Part shown: piece by piece, positions 12,171-13,391 of the stretch
Numbering within the stretch: position 1 is the first letter of the stretch
Layout: each line of letters opens with the position of its first letter
Assembly: GCA_031259035.1 (NCBI GenBank)
Contig: JAIRLZ010000064.1
Span: 1 to 13,391, forward strand
Source: Treponema sp.
GTDB taxonomy: Bacteria; Spirochaetota; Spirochaetia; Treponematales; Breznakiellaceae
Length of the DNA stretch: 13,391 nt
Direction of reading: 5' to 3'
Notes under the pieces: generated by a model
What the model was told of the DNA's origin: nothing
The model's database searches: none
The model's input: only the letters and a program-made list of their open reading frames with translations
Position numbers and translations under genes: made by a program

Positions 12171-13253
12171 TCAATGTCCTTGCTCTAAAATCGTTTTAAA
12201 TTCATCGGAAACATGTAGAAACAGATCGATCAACTCCGGATCGAACTGGGTTCCTTTTCCATCTTTGATGCATTGCACGACCTCATCGTGAGACTGCCGT
12301 CGCAGGTTATAAGGTCTCTGAGAAACAAGCGCGTCGTACACATCGGCGATAGCCATAAGACGCCCCTGAATCGGTATCGATTCGTCCGCCAACCCGTAAG
12401 GGTAGCCTGTTCCATCCCACCTTTCGTGGTGAGTTCCCGCGAATAGTTTCGCGTATTTAAAAAACTCATAGTCCGGCGCGTCCTCTTCAAGTTTCTCAAT
12501 AATTTCCACTCCGTAAACCGTGTGTTTTTTCATTTCCTCAAATTCCGCGCCGGTCAGCTTTCCCGCTTTCAGCAGGATGGCGTCGCTGATGGAGATTTTT
12601 CCTATGTCATGGAGTTGTGAAGATTGGAGCATGGTCTCCAGGTCATCCCATCGCGTTGTTTCCTCATGGTAAAGCCCGCTTTCCAACATAGCTTCAACGA
12701 GTATCTTGAGGTAGTGGTAGGTTCGTCTCAGATGCCCTTTATTTGAGACATTGCGGAACTCTATCAAATCAATGACCGTATTGAACATGGAATTTTGCAT
12801 ACCGAGAATAGTTTCCGTTTTTTTCAGTACAAGCCGCTCCAACTCTTTGTTGTAGATTTTCAGCGTGTTTTTTTGGCTTTCCAACAATAAATGTATCTCA
12901 ATCCGTTTCAACAGAAGCGCCGGCGAGAACGGTTTTGTGATATAATCAACCGCTCCGAGGCTAAGCCCTTCAAGCTCGCTGTTGTTGTCGTTCCGTATGG
13001 TCAGAAAAATAACTGGTATATTCGCAGTCTCTTTGAAGGCTTTGAGGCGTTTTATCACCTCATACCCATTCATATCAGGCATTTCTATATCCAGAAGCAG
13101 AATATCAGCCTTCACCAGTTCAAGCAGTTTAAAGAGTTTTTCCGCAGAAGGCGCCGTAAAAATATCATAATGTTGGGATAGGATGCTCTTTCCCAAAGTC
13201 AGGTTGATGATGTTGTCATCAACCATTATTACTTTCTTCCGTATAGCCCTCAT
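12171..13253 (-). CDS. Response regulator with HD-GYP c-di-GMP phosphodiesterase domain (RpfG type)
   Basis: The product (360 residues from the chosen start) joins a receiver to an HD-GYP domain. In the receiver D12-D13 (VIMVDDN), phosphoacceptor D55 (LLLDIEMP), T85 and K107 (YITKP) are intact. A helical linker at about 125-155 leads to the HD-GYP domain, with HDIGK (215-219) and the signature HHERWDGTGYP (275-285), and a second metal-ligand region at MAIADVYDAL. Such enzymes hydrolyse c-di-GMP, usually under control of receiver phosphorylation; the cognate kinase is not adjacent, though the kinase at 3271-5589 is a possible donor. I chose the ATG at 13253. An in-frame ATG at 13304 would add 17 residues with no receiver similarity and would lie upstream of the promoter. 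No ribosome-binding site is visible. Confidence 0.93.
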   Translation of the reverse strand: MRAIRKKVIMVDDNIINLTLGKSILSQHYDIFTAPSAEKLFKLLELVKADILLLDIEMPDMNGYEVIKRLKAFKETANIPVIFLTIRNDNNSELEGLSLGAVDYITKPFSPALLLKRIEIHLLLESQKNTLKIYNKELERLVLKKTETILGMQNSMFNTVIDLIEFRNVSNKGHLRRTYHYLKILVEAMLESGLYHEETTRWDDLETMLQSSQLHDIGKISISDAILLKAGKLTGAEFEEMKKHTVYGVEIIEKLEEDAPDYEFFKYAKLFAGTHHERWDGTGYPYGLADESIPIQGRLMAIADVYDALVSQRPYNLRRQSHDEVVQCIKDGKGTQFDPELIDLFLHVSDEFKTILEQGH

Positions 13254-13259
13254 GGGAAT

Positions 13260-13288
13260 ATGATAACACATACAAAAATTTGAAACAA
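13260..13288 (-). promoter_or_regulatory. Promoter of the HD-GYP gene, leaderless geometry
   Basis: On the minus strand TTGTTT (13288-13283) and TATCAT (13265-13260) are 17 bases apart, and only six bases separate the -10 from the ATG at 13253. This predicts a transcript starting at the ATG, agreeing with the absence of a Shine-Dalgarno sequence and supporting the shorter start choice. Confidence 0.55.
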
Positions 13289-13295
13289 GGGGGCG

Positions 13296-13320
13296 CGGCG
13301 CCACATGAAAAATGGCGCCG
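13296..13320. repeat. 8-bp palindrome CGGCGCCA / TGGCGCCG upstream of the HD-GYP promoter
   Basis: CGGCGCCA (13296-13303) and TGGCGCCG (13313-13320) are exact reverse complements with a 9-base AT-rich loop, ending eight bases from the -35 element. It could be an operator for a dimeric regulator, or the end of a transcript from outside the window. Nothing else recognisable lies between here and the window end. Confidence 0.6.
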
Positions 13321-13391
13321 AAAAGAGCCTACGCCTCACATTGAACATGACGCCCAACTTACAACAAGTCCGTCCCGCGCTTCGTCAGCGG

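Noticed and set aside
13347..13391. Possible gene start on + (ATG at 13347, open to the edge) or gene end on - (TAA at 13361-13359)
   Set aside because: Only 11-15 codons are visible, both strands are open, and no ribosome-binding site is present, so neither can be supported.

Overview
The window looks like a bacterial chromosome segment of moderate GC, most likely from a spirochaete (Treponema-like). This is an inference. The clues are a CheY/CheX pair, periplasmic binding proteins whose mature end looks spirochaetal (FATGAGEA), a permissive lipoprotein cleavage site (ILSC), and several intergenic palindromes. No rRNA, tRNA, CRISPR array, transposase or phage gene was seen.

Layout. Bases 1-224 hold the end of an unrecognised gene. 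Bases 267-1001 (+) encode a GGDEF diguanylate cyclase. Bases 1002-1374 are a hairpin-rich leader. Next is a compact + strand operon: cheY (1375-1755), an intercistronic palindrome, cheX (1827-2297), a diacylglycerol-kinase-family lipid kinase (2311-3267), a membrane CheA-like kinase with an Hpt domain (3271-5589) and a DUF6941-like protein (5590-5985). A near-symmetric terminator hairpin (5992-6044) separates it from a convergent solute-binding lipoprotein gene (6042-7313, -). A 62-bp gap with overlapping divergent promoters leads to an orphan + gene (7376-7825). An ABC amino-acid uptake operon follows on the minus strand: binding protein 9352-10179, permease 8618-9277, ATPase 7836-8609. Then come the minus strand pyrB-pyrI operon (10501-11858), a 312-base gap packed with nested hairpins (11859-12170), and a receiver-HD-GYP c-di-GMP phosphodiesterase (12171-13253, -).

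How the genes may work together. The cheY-cheX-kinase operon has the parts of a closed phosphorelay: membrane sensing, autophosphorylation on Hpt His504, transfer to CheY Asp57, and removal by the CheX ExxN active site. It sits beside a lipid kinase and downstream of a c-di-GMP synthase; a c-di-GMP-degrading enzyme lies at the far end of the window. The kinase lacks the CheA dimerisation and CheW-binding domains, so this is probably not the flagellar chemotaxis core. The ABC and pyrBI operons are ordinary metabolism.

Most unusual points: (1) bases 11901-12162 fold on paper into about ten stems in two multibranched domains, and wobble pairs and tetraloops favour the + strand as the RNA; (2) three copies of one long palindrome family lie at gene ends; (3) four genes without a Shine-Dalgarno sequence have a -10-like hexamer 5-7 bases before the start codon, suggesting leaderless mRNAs.
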